DNA of 64,000 nucleotides from assembly GCF_031432315.1 (NCBI RefSeq), contig NZ_JAVKGO010000006.1, positions 62,001 through 126,000 on the forward strand, in the 5' to 3' direction. The DNA is from Serpentinicella sp031432315. GTDB taxonomy: Bacteria; Bacillota; Clostridia; Peptostreptococcales; Natronincolaceae. Position numbers and translations under genes: made by a program. Under the pieces are notes generated by a model, which did no database searches, was not told the origin of the DNA, and saw nothing but the letters and a program-made list of their open reading frames with translations. Position 1 is the first letter of the stretch. Each line of letters starts with the position of its first letter. Shown piece by piece: positions 1 through 8,782 of the stretch.

Positions 1-203
1 AATCAAATTCTCCCCATTGAGTAATGCAAGTTATATGCCACTTTAACATAGAAAAGACCCCAGGAAAGTTATATTACATATCCTGTGGCCATATTGTTTG
101 AAACTTAGCGTGTCCCATTATTTTTTCTTTTTTTACAATTTTCTACTTTTCAAACCACTTAGTCCTTATTTTAAAAAGTGTCTGTTTTCTTATAGTACAT
201 GTG

Positions 204-1415
204 TTATTTTTGTGTACAGTCCTCATTGTCTATTGGTGATTCTTTTGTATTTACTTCTTTTAGCACTTTTATTTCAATAAGACGGTCTATTAATCTTACT
301 ATTAGTAACCGAATTATGGCGAATACTGGCACTCCCAAAAACATACCAAGTACTCCTGCTAATTTTCCCCCTATTATAATAGCAAAAATAACCCATAAAG
401 GACTTAGGCCAACGCTATCTCCTAATATTTTAGGACCTAAATATAATCCATCAAATTGTTGCAGGGCTAATATAAATATTGCAACCCACAACGCCTTCAT
501 TGGACTATCAAAAAATGTTATAGCAACAGCAGGTGCTCCACCGATAAATGGCCCAAAATATGGAATCATATTTGTAATTGTAACTATTACACCTAATAGC
601 AAGGCATATCTAATATTCATTAAACTTAATCCAACTATACATAAAATCCCTATTATAAGAGAGTCTAAAGATTTCCCTACAATGAATTTAGCAAATAACT
701 CGTCGGCTTCTCTTCCAAAGCTCTTTACTTTTTCAAGATGTTCCTTTTTTAAAAATAGAAATAAAATTTTTTCAGCACCAATTTTGAATGATTCTTTTTC
801 CGATAAGATATAAAAAGATATAATTAATGCCAATACAAAATTAAATATTCCGGTGGTAATTGTTAAAAGGCTACCTACAAGATTTCTTGAGACATACTCT
901 AAGGCACCACTTGCTGTATTAAATATGCCTTCAATGTGTTGCTCAATATGTTGTTCAATAATTTTAATGTTTTCTACTTCAAGCTCTTGTACTTTTTCGC
1001 TTACAAACTCACTAGTTAAGTCAAAGTATTCTGGAACACGTCTTAATAAATCTCCAACATTTTGACTAATTTCAGGTGCTACAAAAAAAGAAAGGGTAAC
1101 AACCATGCTAATAGCAAGTACAAAAATCGTTAAAATACTCAATGTTCTAATTAGTCTTCTTCTAGATTTAATGGCATTAATTTTTAAAAATACATTTTTT
1201 TCAAGCCATCTGACTCCTGGGTTCAGTAGATATGCAATAAAAGCTCCTATAATAAAGGGGCTTAATATAATTCTTAGCAGTCTAAAATGATCACTTATTA
1301 GATTAATCAATACACCGACATTTTCTAAAATCTGATAAAACATAATAGACAACACCACGGTTAGTGTTGCATAAAGGGAATATTTTAAGTACTGTTTATC
1401 CCATTTTATTTTCAT
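204..1415 (-). CDS. AI-2E family (PerM/YtvI-type) membrane transporter
   Basis: A 403-residue polytopic membrane protein with about eight hydrophobic segments: a pair near residues 12-65, one near 95-115, and a C-terminal cluster from about 190 to 385. The motif IPYFGPFIGG near residue 285 is typical of the AI-2E/PerM family. Known members export autoinducer-2 or act as Na+/H+ antiporters; most clostridial members have unknown substrates, so no symbol is given. The start ATG has AGGGGGAG four bases upstream. It stands alone: the next gene upstream starts 275 bases away, and no clear terminator is visible downstream. Family call is secure, substrate is not. Confidence 0.88.
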   Translation of the reverse strand: MKIKWDKQYLKYSLYATLTVVLSIMFYQILENVGVLINLISDHFRLLRIILSPFIIGAFIAYLLNPGVRWLEKNVFLKINAIKSRRRLIRTLSILTIFVLAISMVVTLSFFVAPEISQNVGDLLRRVPEYFDLTSEFVSEKVQELEVENIKIIEQHIEQHIEGIFNTASGALEYVSRNLVGSLLTITTGIFNFVLALIISFYILSEKESFKIGAEKILFLFLKKEHLEKVKSFGREADELFAKFIVGKSLDSLIIGILCIVGLSLMNIRYALLLGVIVTITNMIPYFGPFIGGAPAVAITFFDSPMKALWVAIFILALQQFDGLYLGPKILGDSVGLSPLWVIFAIIIGGKLAGVLGMFLGVPVFAIIRLLIVRLIDRLIEIKVLKEVNTKESPIDNEDCTQK

Positions 1416-1690
1416 CCTTCTCCCCCTTTACTTTAAGAATGTATTTATCCCTTAGATTATAATCCTAGTTAATTCACATTCAAAACTTGCAATCAACTTC
1501 ACTATTGCTTTACACTATTATAAACGATATATATGTATAAAACTATAGTAAACTAAGGAAATCACTAATTTACATTATAATATTTTAAAGAATAAATGTG
1601 CAAAATGTTACCTAACATTATTGCAATAAATTCAAATTCTATCCCATAATATATTTGTAAGTTTAACCAAATTTATTTAAATGTAACCTA

Positions 1691-2137
1691 TCAAGCCTTT
1701 TTATAATCTATTTTCATATTAATAATTAATCCACTTAGTATTAAAACAAACCCCAATATACGGGATAATGATATAGAAGTTCTATTTACTTTTATATCTA
1801 AAACTAATGCCATACTGAATTGGCCTAAAAAAATTAGTAAAGATGTATATATAACTGGCATCTTTGGTATGACAATATTACTTCCTACAACAATTATAAT
1901 TGTTGCTATACCTCCGAGCATTGCCCACCAAGGCACCTTCCCGACGCTTTCAACCGAAAAACCAAATCCATTATACAAGCTAAGTAATGTAATGCCCATA
2001 ATCACTGTAGCGAAAAAATTATTTAATAATGCTGCTATATATACACCATGTTTTTTTCCCACTTGGGCATTTAGAATGGATGATACTGTAATCATGGCAC
2101 CTGACAAAGTTGCTAATACAATATAAATTATGTTCAT
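1691..2137 (-). CDS. DMT-family transporter, YdcZ/DUF606 type (second of a pair)
   Basis: A 148-residue protein made almost wholly of five hydrophobic helices, with the N-terminal pattern SGAMITVSSILNAQVG and a C-terminal ILGFVLILSGLIIN helix typical of half-size DUF606 drug/metabolite transporters. It lies nine bases downstream of a second DUF606 gene, and its Shine-Dalgarno GGAGG overlaps the end of that gene, so the two are co-translated. Paired half-size members of this superfamily usually form heterodimers with opposite topology; that is inferred here from the pairing. The substrate is unknown. Confidence 0.85.
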   Translation of the reverse strand: MNIIYIVLATLSGAMITVSSILNAQVGKKHGVYIAALLNNFFATVIMGITLLSLYNGFGFSVESVGKVPWWAMLGGIATIIIVVGSNIVIPKMPVIYTSLLIFLGQFSMALVLDIKVNRTSISLSRILGFVLILSGLIINMKIDYKKA

Positions 2138-2146
2138 TATTTCCTC

Positions 2147-2569
2147 CTATACAAACATCATAATAATTCCAAGGCCTATAAGGGAAAATCCCCATAGTTT
2201 CCTTTTGACAAAAGGAACTTTATCTATACTTAATAATCCATAGGTGTCAATTACTAAAGAAGCTATAATTTGACCCAGTAAAACTAGTGCAACTGTTACC
2301 GATACCCCTAGCTTCTGAAAACTTATATTGTTAAGGACTATAATAGTTGCACCAATTATTCCTCCTCCATAATAGTACAGCGGTATCCTTTTTGAAGGTT
2401 TCTTTCCCTGGGAAAAGATTCGTGTTATCGGTATTAAAATAATAGCACCAGTTCCATGAACAAAAAAAGAACTAAAATAAATGTTGGTATATTCCGATAA
2501 AGTTCCATTCATTTGAATCATTACTGCAATTACTATCCCTATTAATAGCGCGCCTCCTTTTATAAGCAT
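2147..2569 (-). CDS. DMT-family transporter, YdcZ/DUF606 type (first of a pair)
   Basis: A 140-residue protein with about five membrane helices. It shares the DUF606 pattern with its downstream partner: a small polar motif (MIQMNGTLSEYTN) after the first helix, and a central helix with LVLLGQIIASLVIDTYG, matching the partner's LLIFLGQFSMALVLDIK. The start ATG has AAAGGGGA upstream. It is the first gene of a two-gene operon. Function as one half of a heterodimeric small-molecule exporter is inferred from the paired arrangement; nothing in the sequence identifies the substrate. Confidence 0.85.
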   Translation of the reverse strand: MLIKGGALLIGIVIAVMIQMNGTLSEYTNIYFSSFFVHGTGAIILIPITRIFSQGKKPSKRIPLYYYGGGIIGATIIVLNNISFQKLGVSVTVALVLLGQIIASLVIDTYGLLSIDKVPFVKRKLWGFSLIGLGIIMMFV

Positions 2570-2705
2570 TTTAAATCCCCTTTCTTATACTGAACTCCAG
2601 TCTATTTCGTAATCACCTAAATATAGTATTAAATATTTACGTGGCAAAATACATTTTAATTTAAATAACGATCTGCATCAGCGTCTTTAATAATATTTTT
2701 TCACT

Positions 2706-2757
2706 ATTTTTTTATATAGTAAGAAAGTAGAACTTTCCTACTATCTATATAAAAAAA
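2706..2757. repeat. Imperfect AT-rich palindrome, copy 1
   Basis: A hairpin with left arm T7-ATATA-GTAAGAAAGT and the matching right arm, loop AGA and a four-base bulge. It closely resembles the palindrome at 30485-30526: both share the core AAGAAAG...CTTTCCT, including the same A:C mismatch. It lies just beyond the terminator of the aminopeptidase gene. It may be a small dispersed element. Confidence 0.5.
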
Positions 2758-2783
2758 CAAGGTATGGGTAACCATACCTTGTT
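2749..2783 (-). terminator. Terminator of the M29 aminopeptidase gene
   Basis: A 12-bp perfect stem (AACAAGGTATGG / CCATACCTTGTT) with a GTAA loop is followed on the minus strand by seven T residues. The stem overlaps the stop codon of the aminopeptidase. Confidence 0.85.
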
Positions 2784-3897
2784 ATTCTAACACACTATCT
2801 ATAAACTTACCGTTTTTGTAGAATAATTCACCGTCTGCAAAGATTTCCCCTTGGGTTCTCATATCACAAAGCATATCCCAATGAATAGCTGATTTGTTTT
2901 TTCCTTTTGCTTCTCCCATAGCGTCTCCAATTGCCATATGAACTGTTCCACCTATTTTTTCATCAAATAACATATTTCTAGTAAACTGTTTGATCCCGTA
3001 ATTGGTACCTATAGCAACTTCACCAAAATATCTTGAACCTTCGTCAGTATCTAGTAAGGCATGTAATAAGGCTTCTCCCTTAGATGCCGTTGCTTTTACA
3101 ACTTTTCCTTTTTTAACTTCTAAGTAGATATTCTCTATTTCCTTCCCGGCATAAATTCCGGGAAAGGAAAAAGTAATATGACCTTCTACCCCATCCTCTA
3201 CTGGTGAAGTAAATATTTCGCCATCTGGAAAATTTTCTTTCCCGCAGCAATTTATCCATTTCCGTCCTGATATGTTTACTTTAATATCCGTTCCCTCTGA
3301 TCTTATATGTAATTCTTTTTTACTATCTAAATATTCAACCCATCGTTCTTGTTCTTGCGCAATCTTTTTCCATTCAGCAATTGGATCTTCATTGTCTAAT
3401 AATCCAGCGCCATAGACAAAGTCTTCATATTCTGTTAAACTCATTCCCGCTTCTTGCGCATCACCATGAGTTGGATACTGTGTTCCACACCATCTTATTT
3501 CGCCAGTTCCAATTTTTTTTGAGAGTAACTCACGGGTTCTTTTATTTCCCCTAGCAGAAAGTTGTATTTTTTTTGAATCAACGTTTGTATTTGATCGAGT
3601 ATTTTTTGTTCCCCATGCAGTTAAAAATACATTTGCATTTTCGACGATATGTTTTGAAATTGAATTTTCAGCACCAACCTGCTCTTCAGTGCCATATTTA
3701 TAAACTGCCTCTGTCACCTCTGGTATTTTTACGTTAGTTTCAACAATGGCACCTTTTTTTATCGCTTCTTTAGCAACCTCAACCAAGTATGGCATTGCAA
3801 TATCTTCGCATTGTATAAATACACGATCACCGGTTTTAACCTCTGTTGAATAATCCACTAGAAGTTTTGCTAGTTTATTTAATCTCTGATCTGCCAC
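2782..3897 (-). CDS. Aminopeptidase, M29 family (AmpS/thermophilic type)
   Basis: A 371-residue protein colinear with M29 metallo-aminopeptidases (AmpS, AmpT, PepS), which remove N-terminal residues from peptides in the cytoplasm using a dinuclear metal site. The C-terminal half holds the expected ligand string: the glutamate of FDEKIGG, then the histidine of GTVHMAIGDA, then the HWD of SAIHWDM. Length is slightly short of the usual 400 or so. The start is a GTG with AAGGAG eleven bases upstream. The gene is monocistronic, with its own terminator. No signal peptide is seen. Confidence in family is high; substrate range is unknown. Confidence 0.9.
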   Translation of the reverse strand: MADQRLNKLAKLLVDYSTEVKTGDRVFIQCEDIAMPYLVEVAKEAIKKGAIVETNVKIPEVTEAVYKYGTEEQVGAENSISKHIVENANVFLTAWGTKNTRSNTNVDSKKIQLSARGNKRTRELLSKKIGTGEIRWCGTQYPTHGDAQEAGMSLTEYEDFVYGAGLLDNEDPIAEWKKIAQEQERWVEYLDSKKELHIRSEGTDIKVNISGRKWINCCGKENFPDGEIFTSPVEDGVEGHITFSFPGIYAGKEIENIYLEVKKGKVVKATASKGEALLHALLDTDEGSRYFGEVAIGTNYGIKQFTRNMLFDEKIGGTVHMAIGDAMGEAKGKNKSAIHWDMLCDMRTQGEIFADGELFYKNGKFIDSVLE

Positions 3898-4032
3898 GTG
3901 CTCACACGCTCCTTATTGTCTTATATCTTTAAGTTCGCTAAAATGAAGAAATATGAAGGAACCCAGAAGAAATATGGTATTATAAACTTCCCTCATTTAT
4001 ATATTATTTGAAAAAACAAGTAAATTATACTG

Positions 4033-4938
4033 TTATTTCAAGTATTCAACTCGCGCGCCTATGTTGTCTACATTTAGCGTACTCAATTCCCATACTTCCG
4101 TCATATCTTTTAAACTTTCTTTTAATTGTTCTATCTTCTCTTTCTCACTTTGCCAGCTTAAGTTTATAATTGTCGGTCCAGCTCCACTTAAAAACATGTG
4201 CTTGAACCCAATTTTTTTTGATTTTATAAAAACTTTTTCCAAATCTTCCATAAGCTTTAGGCGATAAGGTTGATGGATCTTATCTTCGAAAACTCCCTCA
4301 ATCTTGTCATACTGACCTGACATCATGGCAGCAACTAATAAAGCTGTATTCCCTATATTGAACTTTGCCTCTTTAAATGAAACATATTCTGGTAGTACCG
4401 CTCTTGATGCTTTAGTACTTAATTCAATCTTTGGTATTGCCACCAATGCTTGAAGTGCTGTATTAACCTCTGTTTTTATGAAGCTTGTTCTTTTCCCTAC
4501 ATAATTGTTTGATACAATAAACCCACCAAACATTGCAGGTGCCACATTATCCGGATGTCCTTCAATCTCAACGGCTAATTCTAGTAAGTCATCTTTCGTT
4601 AAAGGTTCTCCACACAACATATTTGCAGCTAGTAAGCCTCCAACGATACAAGCTGCACTACTGCCAAGACCTCTGGACACAGGAATATTGTTATATTGCT
4701 TAATAGATAAACCCTTAGGATTGTATCCAACCTTTTCGAAAACTTTTTTCATACAAATATATACTAAGTTACGTTCATCAACCTCAATAACTTCTTTATC
4801 TATTCCTTCAACCTCAACACAAAGCCCTTTTTCTATCTCTTTTACCTCTATTATATTGTATAGAGACAGGGCCATGCCTAGACAATCAAATCCAGGCCCC
4901 ATATTTGCTGTTGTTGCCGGCACTGTAACTTTTATCAC
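4033..4938 (-). CDS. thrB: Homoserine kinase
   Basis: A GHMP-family kinase that phosphorylates L-homoserine to O-phosphohomoserine in threonine synthesis. The N-terminal PATTANMGPGFDCLG motif and the ATP-binding PVSRGLGSSAACIVGG motif (about residues 80-96) are both intact, as is the C-terminal SGAGPTI motif. The open frame extends 12 codons upstream, but GGGGGAG lies five bases before the GTG at 4938, and the protein then begins VIKVTVPATTANMG as in the family, so this start (301 aa) is preferred. It follows hom by about 45 bases in the same operon. Threonine synthase is not in the window. Confidence 0.95.
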   Translation of the reverse strand: MIKVTVPATTANMGPGFDCLGMALSLYNIIEVKEIEKGLCVEVEGIDKEVIEVDERNLVYICMKKVFEKVGYNPKGLSIKQYNNIPVSRGLGSSAACIVGGLLAANMLCGEPLTKDDLLELAVEIEGHPDNVAPAMFGGFIVSNNYVGKRTSFIKTEVNTALQALVAIPKIELSTKASRAVLPEYVSFKEAKFNIGNTALLVAAMMSGQYDKIEGVFEDKIHQPYRLKLMEDLEKVFIKSKKIGFKHMFLSGAGPTIINLSWQSEKEKIEQLKESLKDMTEVWELSTLNVDNIGARVEYLK

Positions 4939-4983
4939 GCTATCTCCCCCTGGTCGTTGCCGACGACTGATCATTGGCTTATT

Positions 4984-6279
4984 TTAATATTTTTTTCCGT
5001 TTTCTAACCTTATAATATTTGATATTTCAACTACTTCAGATAGGGACTTGATTTCTTCTATGGCGTTTTGAATATTTCCTTCTTCTGTATAGTGGGTAAC
5101 AAAAACTAATGATACCGGACATTCCCGCTCTCCTTTTTGGATCATAGAAGAAATACTTACCCCATGCTGTCCAAATATAGAAGATACCTTTCCAAGCACG
5201 CCTGATTTATCTTCCGCTAGTAGTCGTACATAGTACTCACATCTAGTCTCCTGCATTGGTTTAACTCTTTTAATCGGATTCTTACGATTAAACTGTTTAA
5301 CAATATAAGGGTTCTCTCTTGTTTTTAAAATTGAGACAATATCACCAACTACTGCACTCCCTGTAGGTAAATCCCCTGCTCCTCTACCATAAAACATAAG
5401 CTCACCAACGGCATTTCCTTTTAAAAATACGGCATTGAAAGAATCATTAACAGCAGCTAATGGATGATTTTTTGATATAAATGTTGGATGTACTCTTAAT
5501 TCCATGGTTCCTTCTTTTTCTTTCGCAATCGCAAGAAGCTTAATTACATATCCCATTTCATTAGCATATTCAATATCAATTGTATCAATTTTTGTAATGC
5601 CTTCTCTATATATATTGTCAAAGTTTACAGGATGACCGTAAGCAAGTGATGCTAAAATAGTTAATTTATGTGCCGCATCATAGCCTTCTATATCAGCAGT
5701 AGGATCTGCTTCCGCATACCCAAGGTCCTGAGCTTCCTTCAATACGGTTTTAAAATCTACTTTTTCCTTTGCCATTTTTGTTAAAATATAATTTGTCGTA
5801 CCATTCATAATTCCGATTATTTCTTCAATTTTGTTTCCTGTTAAACTTTCTTTGATACTATGTATAATTGGTATGCCCCCAGCAACACTGGCTTCGTATA
5901 AGAACTTCACCCCCGCCTGTTCAGCAGTTTCTATAATTTCTTTTCCATGGGTTGCTATTAAAGCTTTATTTGCTGTCACAACATGCTTTTTCTCATTCAG
6001 TGCCCCCATAATATAGGCCTTTGCTGGATCTATTCCTCCCATTAGTTCAACTACAATTTCGATTTCACTATCATTGATAATGTCTCTTATATCATTTGTA
6101 AAAACATCTCTAGAAATATCTAACCCTCTGTCTTTTGAAGTATCTTTAACTAAAACTTTACTAATTTCTATATCGTATCCACAATGTTTTATAATATCCT
6201 CACGGTTTTCATTGATAATTTTCCATGTGCCTGTTCCTACAGTACCAAAACCTAATAGTGCAATTTTCACCTTTTTCAT
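4984..6279 (-). CDS. hom: Homoserine dehydrogenase
   Basis: A 431-residue NAD(P)-dependent enzyme reducing aspartate semialdehyde to homoserine, the branch point to threonine and methionine. The N-terminal Rossmann motif GFGTVGTGTW is at residues 11-20. The central GIMNGTTNYILTKM motif and the later GRGAGDLPTGSAVVGD belong to the catalytic domain. A C-terminal ACT domain (about 345-425, YVRLLAEDKSGVLGKVSSIF) implies feedback control, usually by threonine. The start ATG has GGGGGA upstream. It lies between an ACT-domain protein gene and thrB, all on the minus strand, which fits a threonine operon. Confidence 0.96.
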   Translation of the reverse strand: MKKVKIALLGFGTVGTGTWKIINENREDIIKHCGYDIEISKVLVKDTSKDRGLDISRDVFTNDIRDIINDSEIEIVVELMGGIDPAKAYIMGALNEKKHVVTANKALIATHGKEIIETAEQAGVKFLYEASVAGGIPIIHSIKESLTGNKIEEIIGIMNGTTNYILTKMAKEKVDFKTVLKEAQDLGYAEADPTADIEGYDAAHKLTILASLAYGHPVNFDNIYREGITKIDTIDIEYANEMGYVIKLLAIAKEKEGTMELRVHPTFISKNHPLAAVNDSFNAVFLKGNAVGELMFYGRGAGDLPTGSAVVGDIVSILKTRENPYIVKQFNRKNPIKRVKPMQETRCEYYVRLLAEDKSGVLGKVSSIFGQHGVSISSMIQKGERECPVSLVFVTHYTEEGNIQNAIEEIKSLSEVVEISNIIRLENGKKY

Positions 6280-6317
6280 AACGTATTCCCCCTATAATCA
6301 TGTATTTATTTATTCCA

Positions 6318-6767
6318 TTACTCTTTCCCTAAAATATCAACTTCTTTTACACCTTTTGATTCTTTTACTCGCTTAACTAACAATTCAATATCGCCTACTA
6401 AATTTTTAACCTCGACTGTAATTGTGACATTTGCTACACCGTGATTTGGTATGTTTTGATTTATCGTTAATATGCTACCACCAGCATCGGCTATTTTATT
6501 AAGCACCTCGGATAAAATCCCAGCCGAATGGTCTAACAAAAAAGAAAATGTAATGATCTTTCCTTGACCAAGTTCATAAAAAGGAAATATATAGTCCTTA
6601 TATTTATAATAAGCCCCTCTACTGATCCCCACTTTTTCTACTGCTTCGTAAATAGTGCAAGCACCGCCTCTTTTAAGTAGTTCCTTTGCCTCCATCGTCT
6701 TAATAAACACTTCTGGCAATGCCTTCGCGTTTACAATATAATAAGTGTCCTCTTCTGTATTTATCAT
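6318..6767 (-). CDS. ACT domain-containing protein, PheB/UPF0735 family
   Basis: A 149-residue protein with an N-terminal segment (ISRGAYYKYKDYIFPF, about 45-60) typical of the PheB/UPF0735 family and a C-terminal ACT domain (about 70-145) of the kind that binds amino acids. The open frame begins 19 codons upstream, but AGGGGG sits just before the ATG at 6767, and the protein then starts MINTEEDTYYIVN, as in the family. It is the first gene of the operon with hom and thrB, 38 bases apart, suggesting a role in sensing or regulating aspartate-family amino acids. Its precise function is unknown. Confidence 0.9.
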   Translation of the reverse strand: MINTEEDTYYIVNAKALPEVFIKTMEAKELLKRGGACTIYEAVEKVGISRGAYYKYKDYIFPFYELGQGKIITFSFLLDHSAGILSEVLNKIADAGGSILTINQNIPNHGVANVTITVEVKNLVGDIELLVKRVKESKGVKEVDILGKE

Positions 6768-6925
6768 GTCTTTCCCCCTTCCAAGACTTCCAACCATGAA
6801 CATTTGTATATGCAATATGAACATTTTAACATAGCTTTAAGTTAATTGCAAGCAGTGTTACCTTTATTTTCTAATATGTTACTTTAGTTATTTTTTCTGA
6901 CATTTCAAAATATTTTAATATTTTA

Positions 6926-6954
6926 TTTACTTTTATTTTAATACAGTATATACT
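6926..6954 (+). promoter_or_regulatory. Sigma-A promoter of the trp operon
   Basis: A TTTACT -35 element (6926-6931), a 17-base spacer and a TATACT -10 element (6949-6954) place the transcription start near 6961, about 20 bases before the first helix of the T-box leader. Confidence 0.6.
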
Positions 6955-7200
6955 ATCTAATAATACTTTTAAATCCATGATTGGAAAGAGTACTTTTTTG
7001 AATTTGTCTCAGCGAGCCGGCGATTGGTGTGAGGTCCGGTACTAAAGGATAAAAAGGAATGGTTCCATGAGATGCTAGGTGAAAATATAGTAGCCGATGC
7101 CGTGTCCTCACGTTATAGGGGTAAGATATCGAGTTTTTCTCCGTATCTGAAATGAGCGAGAAATGTTTTTTAAAACATTGGGTGGCTATACGAAATAATT

Positions 7201-7235
7201 GCATTTCGTCCCAAAGGGGCGAAGTGCTTTTTTGT
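7201..7235 (+). terminator. First T-box terminator
   Basis: The stem GCATTTCGTCC / GGGCGAAGTGC is followed by six T residues. It is nearly the same as the second terminator downstream, pointing to duplication of this module. Confidence 0.85.
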
Positions 7236-7294
7236 TTCCTTTTTTAACCCGATTCACTAATTTTACATTTCTAAATTGGGTGGTATCGCGTAAT

Positions 7295-7334
7295 AACCAT
7301 TTCGTCCCAAAATAAGGGCGAAGTGGTTTTTTTG
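7295..7334 (+). terminator. Second T-box terminator
   Basis: The stem CCATTTCGTCCC / GGGCGAAGTGG with loop AAAATAA is followed by seven T residues, 36 bases before the trpE start codon. Confidence 0.88.
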
Positions 7335-7369
7335 TTCTCAAATTTAATAGCGAAAGGAGTTTTTTATTT

Positions 7370-8764
7370 ATGAACATGGTTCCCTATGTAAAGACACTAT
7401 CCGGTGATAAAGAAACACCTATTACCCTGTATGAAAAATACGTTGGTAAATCTGTTGGATTTCTTTTAGAGAGTAAAGATCCAGCAAAGGGTAGATTTTC
7501 ATTTATTGCTAAAAATCCTTTTATTACACTACAAGGTTTAGACGAAAGTTTACTTATAACTTCCGACAACGAATCAAAAACACTATATGGTAACAGCTTT
7601 GCATTAGCCCAAAAATATATTGAGCAGTATCAAGTTAGCAATAACACGAATATTCCATTTGTTGGAGGTGCTGTAGGTACAATTGGATATGATGTTATTC
7701 GACAACACGAAAATTTACCTAATGTAAACCAAGATACTTTAGGTCTGCCTGATCTTCATTTGATGCTAGTAAAAGAAGTAGTGGTTTACGACCATTTCCA
7801 CAGTCAAATACATTTAGTTGTACTTGATGATTCAACAAATGAAGGTAAAGATCGTGGGTTTAATGCAATACAGCTTATGGAAAAACAGTTATTTCAGTTT
7901 GCCGATACAAAAATCAGTTCAGTAAATGAATCTACTAAGTCCCCTACAATTATGAATGAACATACCACTAAAGAAGACTTTATTGAAAAAGTAAACCAAG
8001 CTAAGGCTTATATTCGAGAAGGAGATATTTTTCAAGTTGTTCTTTCACAAAGGTGGTCTTTAGAAAATAAAAAAGATGCCTTTACATTGTATAGACAATT
8101 AAGAGAGATCAACCCGTCACCTTACTTATTTTATTTTAACTTTGGTACCTATCAAATTGCTGGTAGTTCACCAGAAATGCTAGTAGAGGTTCGAAATGAA
8201 AAAGTATTCACCTGCCCTATAGCTGGTACACGAAAAAAAGGCAAGTCCCCTGCTGAAGATCACCAATTGGCAAAAGATTTACTTGCAGATCCTAAAGAAA
8301 AGGCGGAACACATTATGTTAGTAGACTTAGCTAGAAATGACATGGGCCGAGTTTCTAAAATTGGAACAGTTCATGTTGAGGAATTTATGCAAGTACATCA
8401 TTATGCCCATGTAATGCATATTGTATCCACTGTAGAAGGGATTAAAAATGAGGATGAAAATCAATTTTCTATCCTTTCTCATTTTCTCCCTGCTGGTACT
8501 TTGTCTGGTGCACCAAAAATAAGGGCAATGGAAATTATCGATGAATTAGAAAAAGAAAAGAGAGGGCTCTACGGTGGAGCTGTAGGATATTTTGGCTTTG
8601 ATGGAAATCTAGATACCTGTATCGCTATTCGTACCATGGTGATAAAGGATCAAAGGGTTTACCTTCAAGCTGGTGCAGGTATTGTGGCCGACTCAGTACC
8701 TGAAAGTGAATATGAAGAATGTAAAAACAAAATTCAATCCCTTGTAAGGGCCCTTGAATATTAA
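7370..8764 (+). CDS. trpE: Anthranilate synthase component I
   Basis: A 464-residue enzyme that converts chorismate to anthranilate using ammonia from TrpG, the first step of tryptophan synthesis. The C-terminal chorismate-binding domain carries GSSPEMLVEV, PIAGTRKKGK, DLARNDMGRVS and LSGAPKIRAMEIIDELE. The N-terminal LLES motif (residues 32-35) is the known feedback site for tryptophan, so allosteric inhibition is expected. AAAGGAG lies upstream of the ATG; a second ATG two codons later is also possible. It is the first gene of a seven-gene operon behind the T-box leader. Confidence 0.97.
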   Translation: MNMVPYVKTLSGDKETPITLYEKYVGKSVGFLLESKDPAKGRFSFIAKNPFITLQGLDESLLITSDNESKTLYGNSFALAQKYIEQYQVSNNTNIPFVGGAVGTIGYDVIRQHENLPNVNQDTLGLPDLHLMLVKEVVVYDHFHSQIHLVVLDDSTNEGKDRGFNAIQLMEKQLFQFADTKISSVNESTKSPTIMNEHTTKEDFIEKVNQAKAYIREGDIFQVVLSQRWSLENKKDAFTLYRQLREINPSPYLFYFNFGTYQIAGSSPEMLVEVRNEKVFTCPIAGTRKKGKSPAEDHQLAKDLLADPKEKAEHIMLVDLARNDMGRVSKIGTVHVEEFMQVHHYAHVMHIVSTVEGIKNEDENQFSILSHFLPAGTLSGAPKIRAMEIIDELEKEKRGLYGGAVGYFGFDGNLDTCIAIRTMVIKDQRVYLQAGAGIVADSVPESEYEECKNKIQSLVRALEY

Positions 8765-8782
8765 AACAAAGGAGGTTTTAGC

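Larger units (their letters stand above)
6975..7335 (+). promoter_or_regulatory. Tryptophan T-box leader with tandem antiterminator/terminator modules
   Basis: This is the leader RNA of the trp operon. Stem I starts near 6981, where TTGGAA pairs with TTCCA at 7063. It has the loop-E pair AGTA (6989-6992) with GAA (7057-7059), followed at once by TGG (7060-7062), the candidate Trp specifier. The distal arm (GAGCCGG...GGTGTGAGG...CCGG) is typical. A T-box-like sequence TGGGTGGCTATACG (7179-7192) precedes terminator 1 (7201-7234). A canonical T-box TGGGTGGTATCGCG (7277-7290) precedes terminator 2 (7296-7333). There is only one stem I. Uncharged tRNA-Trp is expected to favour readthrough; how two modules share one stem I is not evident from sequence. 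Confidence 0.9.

Noticed and set aside
1..203. Gene or terminator at the left edge
   Set aside because: The possible stem CCAGGA...TCCTGTGG is weak and no frame has a ribosome binding site.
199..813. 204-aa plus-strand frame at the left edge
   Set aside because: It lies antisense to the AI-2E gene, has no Shine-Dalgarno and a low-complexity translation; it is a shadow of the real gene.
4939..4974. Upstream ATG for homoserine kinase
   Set aside because: It adds 12 residues (MISRRQRPGGDS) outside the family and would hide the Shine-Dalgarno of the GTG start.
6953..7377. Two minus-strand frames of 83 and 63 aa upstream of trpE
   Set aside because: They cover the T-box leader; the apparent coding comes from its stem-loop repeats.
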